Positions 36,690-48,150 of a DNA stretch of 64,000 nucleotides are shown piece after piece. The notes under the pieces are model-generated. The model saw only the letters and a program-made list of their open reading frames with translations, made no database searches and was not told where the DNA came from. The translations under genes were made by a program, and so were the position numbers. Position 1 is the stretch's first letter. The number at the start of each line of letters is the position of its first letter. The DNA lies in the NCBI GenBank assembly GCA_030533445.1, contig CM060078.1, positions 21,910,591-21,974,590 on the forward strand, in the 5' to 3' direction. The stretch comes from Cyprinodon diabolis. Lineage: Eukaryota > Chordata > Actinopteri > Cyprinodontiformes > Cyprinodontidae.

Positions 36690-38007
36690 AGAACTTTCGG
36701 TTGGATCTGAGGTAATTATTTCACTAAAATGTGAAAAGTATTTGGTCATTTCCCCAAAATCAGTCAATTCAGGTATTTAAACTAATTTCATGCTATGTGC
36801 GTATTAAACCGTAGATTTGTGGAATCCAAAGTGTAGAGATGAAGTAGTTTAATTTGTGAAAATTTTCTCAGTATTTAAATGCAAGTATTACTAATGAGGA
36901 AAAAAAATACTAAGCGATGTAGAAGAGGTTGCATTAAAAAAGAGTGGGGTAAGGAGATCCTGAAGCACACAAAGTTTTCGAACTTACTAGCCTCCAAGCT
37001 TGATGTGGCCTTCAAATCAAGCCAAGCACAGTGCATGGAAAGCCAAATGCAATTGCTTCCATCGCAGCCTTTGAGCCTTATACTACCCAGTTTAATGCAA
37101 AAGGTTGGATCCAGTGGTTGAAGTCATGTTGACATGAGACTCGAGCATTGGAGATTTGTTATCTGGAGTATGCAATTACACCTATTTACCTAGACATTAT
37201 GTTGGCAAGTTTGAACTTGGGATTTGGAAGGTGAATGGTGTTTGAAAGACTATAAGTGTAAGATTTGTGCAGAGGGCTGGAAAGCAGTGCAAATCAGGTA
37301 TAACTGAGCTTACCAAAACATCTACACAATTTCATTTTGCTAATTTTAGTGGAACACTTGGGGGTGCCCCCTTCCCTATCATAAGTGTACTTAAGTACAC
37401 AAAGCAAAATCCATCATGACATGGAGGAGTAAGTATGGTACTTAAGAACCTTGGTCACATTCACAAAGCCATAAGCTCAATCTAATAATGAGCAAGGCTT
37501 TCTCATTTAACATGTAGGAGAAAAAAATCCCAAAACTTCTAATTACCAACACTATAAATCTTCTCAACTAAAGGATGTAACATCACGTTCATCTCAAAAT
37601 AAAGCCAGAAGACTGAAAAGGTTTGAAGATTTGGGGCCATATCTAAGATCCCATTTATAAGGAGTACTTAAAAAAAAGTGCACACAATTAGTAGGTGATC
37701 TACCAAGTTTGTTAGCACACTTGATAACAGATTCAAAAGTGATGTGTCCTGCCCTATTAAATTTAGAATTTTAAATCAGTTACTTGAGGTGGTTAAGAAG
37801 AGTTTGGGCAAGCAAAGTAAATTATTTGGTATGTCCCAAACAAAGGCAGCTGCAATTTGCAAAAGTTTAAAAAGAAAAAGAAATTCTGCCTATCGAGAGA
37901 AAATAACCAAAAGTACAGCCGTTTGTCTTTTTAAAACAAGTATTAATCATTTAAGTAATAGACTGAGCCAATATTCCACTAGATTAAAGGCATGCATGGA
38001 TAAATGA
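36690..38007 (+). pseudogene. Unassigned protein-like relic in two or more pieces
   Basis: Three stretches have amino-acid composition typical of real protein rather than of translated AT-rich DNA. They are 36916-37121 (…EWGKEILKHTKFSNLLASKL…), about 37147-37248 in another frame (SIGDLLSGVCNYTYLP…YVGKFELGIWKVNGV) and 37699-38007 (…FRILNQLLEVVKKSLGKQ… ending KACMDK at a TGA). The last frame has no ATG near its beginning. I do not recognise the family. A decayed transposon ORF or a dead retrocopy are both possible; a living multi-exon gene is less likely because no clean splice sites frame the pieces. Confidence 0.3.
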
Positions 38008-40722
38008 AAGGGGACAATACCTCCACAGCCACCCTCTATACATGTATTTCTTTTTTTGGCTGCCATATGTGAATGGCTTTAACTCACCCTTAATCAGGCA
38101 ACTCAAAAATTGTATTTCTTGATAGATGATAAATGTACATTATTTTAATTTTCCGACAGTCCAAAGATGTCAACGTGCACACAAACAACCGGCTCTCTTA
38201 GGTCTTTCATTGATTCCATGCCTTCTTCTCACCACAGTGACTTTCAAACGTAATACTCTCAATACAGATAGAAACTGCACCTGCATTCTTTTTCAGGTTG
38301 CAAAATCCCATAACAGGTGGTAAGTAATTGAATTACCATATCCTCCTCCATGTATTTTGATGCTGCATAAGAATGGATTACATATGGATAAGTCATTGAT
38401 GTGAGCTTTTTGAGCTCTTATAAGAAACCTCCATCCCTATACATCAAATCAGGAGAAATAATAATGAGAATAGACTATACACTGTAATTGTGTCTAATGA
38501 GGGCACTTCAATGCAATCACATAACAGGATCTTTAGCTAATGTTGTAATCTTTGTAAATCAATAATTTCTCGGCAGCTGCTTGCAATGTGGATAGGATTA
38601 GTTTTGCTGCAGTGTGTCCTTTAGAGTAGAATCTCTGCATCTAAATGACTTTATAGGTGACTTGGAGCTTTCAGAGACATCCCTCCCTTTGAAATTCAAT
38701 CTTCTTTTTTGGAAAATAATTTATTCATAGTTTAATAGGATCACCTTCCCACCAATTGAGTGATAAATAATATTCAAAATTAGATGAGATGGAGGATGAA
38801 CTGGTGCTTAATCACAAAGGTGAGAGCCAGGAGGGAGGGGGGAGTTAATGACTTAAGAAAGATTAAATGAAGATACATTTATGAAACAGGTTGAAAATAT
38901 GTTGAGGCAATTTGTCTTCCCCTGGATTAAGGAAAGAGTATGTCTGGGAGATAATGGAAAGGAAATTATATTGAGGAATTAAGAGTATTTTCTTTAGGTA
39001 GATGTAAATAAAAGGAAAGTTGCAGAAATGATCAGATGCAGAAGGGCAAAACCAGAACATTTTAAATGGTAAGGTGAAAGAGTAAGTGCGGGTTAAGATG
39101 GATTAGTTTATATTTTTTTTTCTCTGAAATATGTGTGCTAGACAACACCAGATGGCAATATTGGACCATAAATCTGCAGGTGCTTACACACTCAGCTTAC
39201 ACCAATCTACAGCATTGCAGGAACAAAACTAAAAGCTTACATTACTGCTGACAATAGAGGAGTTTTCACATTATTTACTATAAAAGAGATCCATTATGGG
39301 AGCAACAGCCCATTATGTTGGCCTGCAGAGAAACAGAAACCCATAGGAGCACACACTCTAACAAAGTGGTTAAAAGATGATAAACAACGGCTGAAACATA
39401 AATCAATGGTTTTCAATAACTTCTCTGGTGCACTGAATTCTGAATGACGACTATAACTCTTTCTAATGCTATTTCCTTTCAAAAGTCTCTTCACCTTTGT
39501 AGCTTTAAGTTATAGAGATGATTTCCTGCTAGCATGGGTAAAACAAAATCACAGGTGTGGGCTGGAAGTCCAATAAAATCTTCAGTCACTACATTTCGTA
39601 AATGTCTCTGTTAAAGAAGAAGAACTTCAAAGAGACTAGGAAGTAAATATCTTAGACATGTGCAAAAGCACCCTTATTAAATCAAACATGCCATTTTTTT
39701 CAGCTACCTGAAGTCTCTATTTAACCCTGGATTATTTCAAGGCAACTATTACAGATCATGAAATCATTAAAAACAATCCTGACAAACATCAAGTTTTTCT
39801 CAGGGATTCCCATTTGGTAATGTTAATTGGAACAGCCTTTGAAGTTGGGCATTTTAACTCCAAAATCAGATGAGCATCCCAACCTTTAACTTCTAAATCC
39901 AACATGGCTTCTTGCACAAGTTGTTTGCAACTTCATGTGTATAATTTATTTGCGCACACAGCAAAGATAATAAATATCCATGAAATGTTTATGACTTGGA
40001 GTTTTTTCTTCAGGCTGTGTTCATGCCCCACTTAACCCAAGACTTTGTAACATGCTTGTATGACGTCCTGCTGTGCATGAAAGCACTTCCTCCCTTTTTG
40101 TGTCATGTGTTTACACACATGGCTTGTGCCCTTTAAAGTCCCTTTGCGTTTAAACGATTAGTTATTCCATGCATGAGTGCGTTTAAGATGAGCTCTTCTT
40201 TTTATCTCTACCCACACACGCCAAATCGTACAGTCTCTGTGGACCATATGCACAACAGATATGATAATTATATGTGAAGTGTAGCTCTGTCCCTTTTCAA
40301 AGTGATTAAAAAGCTTCTATGAGTTGCAATTGTAGTATTCAAGGTCACATACACAACTCTATGTGAAGTGTGTTGTTTATAAAGCCAGAAAATTGCTAAA
40401 CATCTGTATAATTGGGTTTGCAAGGATTTGCATAGAAGTAGAAAAAAATCCTAATTCAATAACAGCTGTGTGAATGAGAATTTGAAAAACGTGTTGGTTT
40501 TTTTTAACCGTTTCTGCTTTCTCATAGTTTTGTTCTTAAACTAATCTGGAATAAAAGATGAATTGATTAAATACATATTGCAGATTTCAATAATGGTATA
40601 TTTGGTTCAGATTTTTGGGATACAGAATGGACTTCAACCAGAAGAACTGTTTGGTCTGTAGGATTGACACAAGAACAAGTATTTAATCAATTTAAGTGCC
40701 ATGTCATTTAATGATGTATATA
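38008..40722. other. Non-coding; possible conserved non-coding sequence
   Basis: No gene or transposon is recognisable. The part around 38450-38700 is free of simple repeats and of balanced composition, unlike the rest, so a regulatory element is conceivable. Only comparison with other fish could show that. Confidence 0.2.
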
Positions 40723-40735
40723 CTAACAGAACAAT

Positions 40736-41063
40736 CCATCCATTTACAATCACGATTATCCCAAGCGGGGTCGTGAGGGTTCCTGGTGCCCATCTCCAGC
40801 TGTCTATGGGCGAGAGGCGGGGCACAGCCTGAAAAGGTCGCCAGTCCATCGCAGGGCAACACAGAGACAAACAGGACAAACAACCATTCATTCACACCTA
40901 AGGAGAATTTAGAGAAGCCAATTAACCCAACCAGGGGAAGCTGGAGTACCAGGATAGAACTCACACATGCAGAGGGAGAACATGTAAACTCCATGCAGAA
41001 AGACCCCAGGCTGGGTATCTAACCTGTAACATTCTTGCTGCCCACTGGATCACTTAGCAGCCC
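40736..41063 (-). mobile_element. tRNA-derived SINE (V-SINE/DANA-like) with 13-bp target duplication
   Basis: Flanked by CTAACAGAACAAT at 40723-40735 and at 41064-41076, exactly repeated. The tRNA-like head is on the right (minus strand reads CTGCTAAGTGATCCAGTGGG as the A-box side and GGTTAGATACCC as a decayed B box). The central domain (TTTCTGCATGGAGTTTACAT on the minus strand) is the conserved core shared by fish V-SINEs. The tail on the left is a short GGAT repeat. It is full length and moderately mutated. Confidence 0.9.
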
Positions 41064-41076
41064 CTAACAGAACAAT

Positions 41077-44000
41077 ATTTAAGGCCATTATGAGATACAG
41101 GGACCTGGTGTAAGGACTTTAGAGCTAGGGCGATGCAGTCCTCTTTGTTTTAGTAAGGGCGCTGGTATAGCAAGGATCAATCCACAGAGCAGGAGGTGGT
41201 GAAAGCTCAGCTTTTAAGAAGGGAATTACACAAAACCTATAACTCTGATTAAAAGGACAGGCTGCAAGGTTTCTGACCCCACAGGATAACATTCGTACTA
41301 GTTTGGTAAAAGATACCCAGATATGACCTCATTCTTTTTGAAGTGGAGACATCCAGGAGGAATCACATAAACATTTTTACTATAGCTTAGGCTGTTCCTG
41401 CTCAAAAAAACCCAGACCATCATCCCCCGCAGATAAAAGTAATGATATAGGACAGTTTAAGGACATCACAAATGATCAAGATGTGATGTACTCTCCACCA
41501 TCTCCTATAACCGAATTTTTTTCAGGACACACATATCCTAGTGTGTCTGAGCCCAATTCTACGTATTGTCCTACTAAATGTTTGATATACATACATAAAC
41601 AGATCTGTTGGCCATTTCAAGTTATAAGCCTTGCTTAGGGGGATATGGAATTGTGACAGAGTAAAGATTTATGAGAGTATGGGAATCTGAATTTGATAAA
41701 GCATGCTTTGATTGTTGTGAGGTTCTAAGGTTGATAAAGCAGATCATATAGAGTGTTAAATGAAGAAAGCAGATGTAGACAACTGCCTTTTATTATGTTG
41801 GTCTGGTTTTTCATAGTATTAATATGTTGCCTGTTGTATACATTTATTTTGATTAAAAATAAAAATCAGAAGAATGCTTGCAGATCTTACGAGTCCAGCA
41901 TTTTATGCCAATACACTGAATATAAAGAGATTTTTTTATGACAAACAAGCCAAGTTGAAAATACAGATCGTATCATGTGCTGCTCAGGTTTATCATCAGA
42001 CTGGCTATGGGTTTTCCAACATAGTGATATTTGGCCCTGTTTTCATCTTTATCTGTGAGGACATAAGGCCCCCTGACTGGAGTTGGCATCATCACCTTTT
42101 TGATGTAGAAGGTCACCAGCTAGACGTCCATTTCTGTCTGCCAATATGCAACACTAAAAACAGAGAAAGTTATATTGTGCAAATCCATCTATAATCAGAG
42201 GATGAAAAGGGCTTGAAAGGTCCATCAATGTGCACTGCACTTCCATTGTGCATCCTTGCAGGTCTTGAAGTTTGTTTTCTTTACTCCACAGGAATACAAG
42301 GGATGTGGTCTTACCCTCCAGCAGCGAGTCCATTTAAAGTACTTAAAGCACTCCAGAGATAATAATGCTCACTTCATTTAGTCTGGAGAGTCTGCTGAAA
42401 TATTGACTGACCACTAGCTGTACTTAATGATAGGTTGTGGCGATAGATGTGTTTTCTGAAGTGTGTTTTTGTTTAAGGTAACCACATTTTAAAGGTGTAC
42501 TCTGTAGCTTTTTCCATCAAAAAACAAAGCAATTTGACTCATCTTGCTTTCATACATTCATACAAACTGCAATTACTTATTTGCATTAGTCCCTTAAAAG
42601 AAAGAGCCACGGTTAAGATCGGTTTAACATTCTGCATCAGATCCAGAGCTGGCTACTGCTTCGCAGAATTCTGCTGCCACAGCAGAACCAAAGACTAGAG
42701 CAGGAAAATGTCCCCACAATCTGCCCTTTTCCTACTCAAACCAAATACTTTAATTATGGGAAGTTGTTAAGATCAATGAGCAATCAAGCGGTCCCAGAGT
42801 ATCATGCTTAGGGTGATTTTTTTGCAACAATTAGCCTGGACAGATACAACACCAAGCTTGATTTACTGGGTCATCAAATGTCTATTTAACTCAACGTGGC
42901 AGATCTGGATTTTACTGAATCACAGAAGAGACAGTTCTGCATTTAATGTGGAAAGCCAATTAATTGTGCCGGCGTCCCTGTCTTTTTCAGATTCTCCAGA
43001 TTTTTTCCCAATTCAGGAGTTGAGCTACGGCCAGACCAGCACTGGAGCTACAATAAGAGTATGAATGAGGAATTATTTATGTTATCGTAGGTCTAAGATT
43101 AAAAATATAATATTTTTAGAGCATTTCTTAATTGATTCTCTGTCAACGCCATGTAATAAAATGTCAATCATGCTTTATAAGAATTACTTAAAAAATAAAC
43201 TTGTAAACTTCCATCCAAATCCTCACAATGGACTTTGTAACCCTTTCAAAATGGATGTCAATGATTTTGTTTCTCATCTTTAAATTGCCTTTGCTCATTT
43301 GTTAAAACAAATAAAGTCTTGCAAGCTAGATGCATACTGCACATCTATTCGTCTCTATAAAAGTCTCTATAAAAGTCTCTATAAAAGAGACTGCATATGG
43401 TATGCTACAAGTGAAATAGTAAACCAAACCTAAGGATTTGTGTGTCCCTTTTATCGATACCGACACCGTCTGATATTGATATTAATCCACTCTGCAGTTA
43501 CACGCTTCCATTGATACAGCAGATACTAAAACAATTTATTTTTAGACATGCCTCATTGTATGAAGAGGAGTTACAGTGTTACGGACTGCTTGATTATATA
43601 GAATGTCTTTTGGGAACATCTGTAGTGAAAATATTACACCAAGCATAAAGCAACACACAAGTCAAAGTCTAGCAATAAACCTTCAGCTGTTTCCCTCTTA
43701 TATTGGTTAAACCTCTTAGATCATTTCAGGGGTGCTGCTGTGAGTCTCTCTCCAAAAGATTTATGTTTTAGAAAAGTTGTGATAAGACTATTGAGTGACT
43801 TCGGGTATAATGCGACACTTTGAGTTATTGATGCTTGAAGCAAAAATCTCTGCAGTAAATGTCAATACAGCCTGGAGTTAAATGGGGATCAGCTCAGATA
43901 ACAAATGAACATCATTTTCAGTAAAGTTTGGGCTCAAAGCAAGGCATATTGAAGATAGGACTTGGCTTGCCAAAGAAGAGAAGACATAAAGGGTATTTGG

Positions 44001-44189
44001 TGCTGGTCCTTAAAGTCTCTGAATAGGGTGTGTAACATTGGTTTGGCTGAAAATGGCACATTTGCTGTTCCATGAGCCCTAATGCTAGCCTGGTAATAAG
44101 CCCTAGAATGAAACAACAGGTTTTTTTTCATTTTATGCTATGCTCATTAATATTTAGATGACTGATTGTCGGGGGGATAATATACAGCA
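41077..44189. other. Non-coding; minor 12-bp tandem repeat
   Basis: No gene is supportable. At 43351-43386 the 12-mer GTCTCTATAAAA occurs three times in tandem and is followed by GAGACT. A segment at about 42490-42720 starts TTTTAAAGGTGTACTCTGTA, like some fish MITE ends, but no matching right end was found. Confidence 0.35.
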
Positions 44190-44460
44190 TATTATATGCA
44201 CCAATGTCCGGGAGGAATTTCAAAATCATCCGTGATTTTCGTTAACTACAGTGCAGCAGAACCGAGCCATGAGCTCCAGGGCTGGTCTGGGAACCCTGGT
44301 GGACAGAGGCAGGAGCCAACGGGGGACGGAGCGACCGAACCCGACCCGGTGACAGTAGCCTGGAGACAGGTGGCCCTGTGCTTCCCCCCACCTGCCCTAC
44401 TGGCCCCCAGCCCCCCTGCTCCGGCTAAGGAAGGGTGACCCTTGGCTCTCTGCTGAGGTC
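44190..44460. other. GC-rich island of unknown nature upstream of gpr37
   Basis: A roughly 270-bp patch rich in C and G (clusters of CCCGACCCGG and CCCCCCACCTGCCC) lies 1.4 kb before the gpr37 start. A frame at 44196-44438 is Pro/Gly-rich without domain and does not begin with a supported start. It could be a fragment of a GC-rich transposon or a distal regulatory patch. Confidence 0.25.
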
Positions 44461-44722
44461 CTGTCCAGTCAGCGGCCCAGCAGTCGACACTTTATACCGT
44501 CTGACATAAGTACAGGCCAGAACCAAATAAGGCAACATCCCCGAGTTTACGTCAACTTTAAGGTGGAAGTTTAGAATTGTGAGGTTTGCAGAAAAAGGAG
44601 GTGTCGATGGAGTTTGAACTTCTCTGTACGTCCATTTCACCCACTGAACCATCATTTATCTATGACAACGGAAACTCGGTTTTGCATTCTATGACCCCTT
44701 TAAAGACCAGTGAGTTTAAAAG

Positions 44723-44900
44723 TACAGGGCCTTGCAAAAACTGTGAATAACTCTTGAACATGTTCAGGTTTTGTCATCTTGCACAACTTTACAATTATTA
44801 TGTAGAGAAATAAGGATAAACCTGTATATGTAGCTTTCAAAAAAATAAAATAAATAAATGCATGTGATGTTTCAGCTTCTTCTGAGATACCCCTTGATAA
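44723..44900 (+). mobile_element. Tc1-like terminal repeat relic
   Basis: After a TA (44723-44724) the sequence CAGGGCCTTGCAAAAACTGT and the following TTCAGGTTTTGTCATCTTGC match the left end of the fish Tc1 group whose repeats begin CAGTGCCTTGCAAAAGTATT. No transposase and no right end are visible, so it is a truncated end lying about 1 kb upstream of gpr37. Confidence 0.5.
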
Positions 44901-45445
44901 AATGCATTGCCAAAAATTGATGTGAGGGTCTTCTGTTTCCCATTGTGTTAAATGAAGCTGCTATAGCTTAGAAAGGAGCCAACAGCCAAAAGAAGGGAGC
45001 ATGTTGCTGGTTTAAAGGTAAGGATCCGTTTTCATGGCTATGTAAAACCATAAGTCAGGAAAAAGTTTGAAAGGTTATTTATAACTGCAGGAGCTACAAG
45101 ATGGGAGGGCTAAAGGAAATGTCTGCCACACTTTGCAGATTTTACCAAATTTGTTTGTCCCTTTTTTAATAATATTCCAAATGCATTAACTTTGCATTTC
45201 GGACATGACAATATATCAAACATGTTTAGAGGTAAGAATGTATTTTATAAAGTTAATGTACCCTAAAAAATTAGATCTTTGATCGAGCCCAATTGATGTC
45301 ACGGCTCTGCGTAAAAGAAACTACTGTAAAAAGAAAAAAAAAAAAAATTGGGAGGGCGAACGTATTTATTAGACACCGGGCGTGGCATGCTTTTCTCCAC
45401 CGGAGGGGAGGAGGCAACAGCCGTAGTGCGCTCCGGGGTTGCTGG

Positions 45446-45484
45446 ATGCTCCATGATGGATGGGAGATGACAGATCGGGGTTAG
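45446..45484 (+). promoter_or_regulatory. Candidate upstream ORF 1 (12 codons)
   Basis: ATG at 45446 opens a 12-codon frame ending TAG at 45482-45484. It counts only if transcription begins upstream of it. Confidence 0.3.
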
Positions 45485-45704
45485 CCGCCAGGGGAGTCCA
45501 TTTTTCTGCAGCGCGCGGTCCTATACCCGGACAGAAGGCGAAAGAAGAAGGATAAGGAGAGCATCAACAGCCCCCCTCTCCCTCCTCTCTGGTGCATCAC
45601 AGTCTAGCGGGCTTTACACACCGACTGCACCGCATTGACGCTGCTGCTGCCGCCGACCCAGCCCATTGAAGTAGCGCACAGAGAGGAGCACAGCTGGAAA
45701 TTAA

Positions 45705-45791
45705 ATGCCGCAGAACGTTGGTTTGGAAATGCATCCTTTTCAGTCATTTACTTTCTTTCTTCTGGATGCTTGTATAATCCAAACAGTTTGA
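45705..45791 (+). promoter_or_regulatory. Candidate upstream ORF 2 (28 codons)
   Basis: ATG at 45705 (context TTAAATGC, moderate) opens 28 codons ending TGA at 45789-45791, about 110 nt before the main start and in a different frame. It is the longest ATG-initiated upstream frame in the last 250 nt of the leader. Confidence 0.4.
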
Positions 45792-45847
45792 AAGCTGACG
45801 GAGAAGACAGTTGCGCGTTTGGGATATTTTGCATCGGGGGGTTGCAG

Positions 45848-45893
45848 ATGCAGCTCATGATGGGGATGAAATAAGATGAGATCGGTGCATTAA
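45848..45893 (+). promoter_or_regulatory. Candidate upstream ORFs 3 and 4 next to the gpr37 start
   Basis: ATG at 45848 gives 8 codons ending TAA (45872-45874). ATG at 45876 gives 5 codons ending TAA at 45891-45893, only 10 nt before the main ATG. Such short closely spaced frames usually lower or gate main-frame translation. Both lie in any transcript that starts upstream of 45848. Confidence 0.45.
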
Positions 45894-45903
45894 TACCTGG
45901 ATC

Positions 45904-46872
45904 ATGCAGTTTCTGCAGCCTTGGACGTTAGTTATTATTTTGGGCCATGCACACGTTTTGTTATCCCTGGATAATAATAATGCAGAAGTTGGGAGCAAAG
46001 ACGAAAGCATCAGCAGCGGTTACTCTGGCAGGACTTTCCACAATCCGCCCCAGGAGAGCCATCCAAATAAAGCCAGGGAGCGCGCGCTCTTCCCGGGATA
46101 CGCCACAGGTGCGAGCCTCAACTCCACTCGGCTGTGGAAGAAGGGGGAAACGAGGCGAAGTGGCCACGGTAAACGCAACTTCAATAGGAGTCTGACACCC
46201 GTGGATGATCCAGGCGTGGAGTCCCACTGGGACGCGACGCGCCACCATAATAAGAGGATAAAGTTGAATGGTGGCGCTGGGACGCCGGCAGGTGGACACT
46301 ACAATGCGGTTAAGCCTCCTTCAATGGGTCGGGAGGACGGGGGAGGGGTGGAGGAGGACAAGCACCAGAGAGGCTCTAAGACGGTCAGGAGGTGGAGGAA
46401 CAAGCATAACAGAAGCGCAATAGTTTCATCACCGTGGGAACCAGTCCCCAAACCGGTGGCGCTCACCTCCACAGACCTCCCATTTGACCTCTTCACCAGG
46501 AGGGCGGAGGTTTTCACCTTCAGGGAGGAGAACCCATGGGACGCCACCCCGATCACTCCTCCCGGTTCTCCGGATTTTGGGGACGAGATTAAAAACCCCT
46601 TCTACCCAGTGACAAGCCAGACTTTCGGGGCTTACGCGATCACATGCGTGTCTGGTGTCATTTTCTTGGTAGGAATAGCCGGTAACATCGCCATCCTATG
46701 CATAGTGTGCCAGAACTACTATATGAAGAGCATCTCCAACTCCCTCCTGGCCAATCTGGCTGTGTGGGATTTTGTGCTCATCTTCTTCTGCCTTCCCATG
46801 GTGGTTTTCCATGAGCTCACCAAGTCATGGCTGTTGGGAGAGTTTACCTGCAAAGTGGTGCCATACGTGGAG
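45904..46872 (+). CDS. gpr37: gpr37 exon 1: N-terminal domain, TM1, TM2 and start of TM3
   Basis: Encodes residues 1-323 of GPR37, an orphan class A GPCR of neural plasma membrane. In mammals it is a parkin substrate (Pael-R) and prosaposin has been proposed as a ligand. The ATG is the only choice: an in-frame TGA lies at 45877-45879 with no other ATG between. Residues 1-21 form a signal peptide. A long, basic, disordered extracellular region follows (to about 238) with N-glycosylation sequons at N73, N94 and N169. Then comes the family-typical NPFYP segment (231-235), TM1 about 241-268 with the G260-N261 pair, and TM2 about 279-304 with LANLAVWD (D289). C316 is the conserved extracellular disulfide cysteine. 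The exon ends at GAG before a GTAATG donor (46873), phase 0. The long N-terminus and the exon 2 C-tail fit GPR37 rather than the shorter GPR37L1. Confidence 0.95.
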
Positions 46873-47420
46873 GTAATGATGATGTTAATTGCTGGGGTGG
46901 ACATATTGAATTACAATATACAAGGCAAAGAAAGATGCCTATGTTCATCTTCCAATTAAAAGCCTAAATTCCTCCCTTGCATGTAATTTCACCAGGTTTA
47001 AGTAAAAAGATTCTATTAATACCACCTTAAATTTATCCAACAAAACTGTTTTGCACTTGCAATGTCTGCAGATAACTCCCATTTTCTGAGGCAGAACAAC
47101 GCCAGTCGCAAGCCATCCATTTGAATGTGCTGTCCCCATCTAATAACTACAGAAATGCATCCGATGGACTGATTAGTGTTATTGGAAGAGATGAGCTTGA
47201 AAATTAGAGGATCTAAAATATAGGGTTAGATTTATCCACAGGGTGAATTTTGTCCAAACGAGATGCCTTCTTTTTAGGGGTCGCAACCTTGTTTTTTAGG
47301 GGGAAAAAAGAAAAAAAAATGGAAAAACAAGCATAAGATGCTCAGATGTGTTCATATACTGTGAATTTAACTCTAATCCATATTATTACACATATGCCCA
47401 AATATAAACACTTGGAACAT

Positions 47421-47764
47421 CCATCCATTTTCCATCATGCTTATCCCAAGCACGGATATCTCCAGCTGTCTACTGGCGAGAGGCGGGGTACACCCTGCAC
47501 AGGTCGCCAGTCTATCGAAGGGCAACACAGAGACAAACAGGACAAACAACCATTCACTCACACCTAAAGAGAAGTTAGAGAAGCCAATTAACCTAACAGT
47601 CATGTTTTTGAACTGTGGGAGGAAGCTGTAGTACCCAGAGAACCCATCCATGCTCAGGTAGAACATGGAAACTCCTTTCAGAAAGACCTAACAGGCTGGG
47701 AATCAAACCCAGAACCTTCTTGCTGCAAGGCAGCAGTGCTGCCCACTGTTTCACTAAGCAGTCC
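47421..47764 (-). mobile_element. tRNA-derived SINE (V-SINE/DANA-like) with near-perfect target duplication
   Basis: Flanks ACACTTGGAACAT (47408-47420) and ACACCTGGAACAT (47765-47777) differ at one base. On the minus strand it begins with a tRNA-like head: A-box region CTTAGTGAAACAGTGGGCAG, then TGCAGCAAGAAGG and B box GGGTTTGATTCCC. The conserved V-SINE centre follows, then the same body as the SINE at 40736, ending in a short GGAT tail. It retains a B box better than the 40.7 kb copy does. Confidence 0.9.
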
Positions 47765-47983
47765 ACACCTGGAACATTTCAAACAATCAAGCAAGTTTAA
47801 ACTGGAAAGCAGACGTGTATGTGAAACACTTCTTAGGAACTGAACAGCCTGACCTGGACTTTTTTTTAATGTAAAAATGCTGTTTTGACTTTGACTGATA
47901 CATAAATTGCAAGCTGCAAAAATCATCCATCTGGATGCCTTAGACATCCAGATGGATGATTTAGATCTCATGATAGTTTTTAA

Positions 47984-48150
47984 TAGGGCTGAAACAATTA
48001 TTGGACCTAATCGTGATTAATCCATTATTGAAATAATTGTTAACTGCTTCAGTAATCGAATAATGGTTTACTGAAGAAAAGAGACTTTAAAACATTCTTT
48101 TAGCTGACTGAGCAATCAACTGAGAGCAGTAACCACACCAAAATTTTGGA
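47984..48150 (+). mobile_element. hAT-like MITE fragment, copy A
   Basis: TAGGGCTGAAACAATTATTG and the following text, including TTTTAGCTGACTGAGCAA and GAGAGCAGTAACCACACC, align with the left part of the complete copy at 51443-51835. Homology stops at about 48150, so the right end is missing. Confidence 0.65.

Larger units (their letters stand above)
45280..45903 (+). promoter_or_regulatory. gpr37: gpr37 promoter / 5' UTR region
   Basis: GC content and CpG frequency rise here compared with the AT-rich DNA before it (GGGCGTGGC near 45379, CCGGAGGGGAGGAGG near 45401, GCGCGCGG near 45512). CGGGCGTGG is a GC-box/KLF-type motif. There is no convincing TATA box at a fixed distance, which fits a CpG-type promoter. 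The transcription start is not defined by sequence alone. The leader runs directly into the ATG at 45904. Confidence 0.5.

Noticed and set aside
42487..42720. TTTTAAAGGTGTACTCTGTA as a MITE left end
   Set aside because: No inverted right end could be located within 1 kb.
43351..43386. 12-bp triple tandem repeat as a CRISPR-like or regulatory array
   Set aside because: Only three directly adjacent copies, no spacers; a simple minisatellite.
45635..45874. 79-codon frame in the gpr37 leader
   Set aside because: It begins with TTG, not ATG. Only its last 8 codons, from the ATG at 45848, form a plausible upstream ORF.
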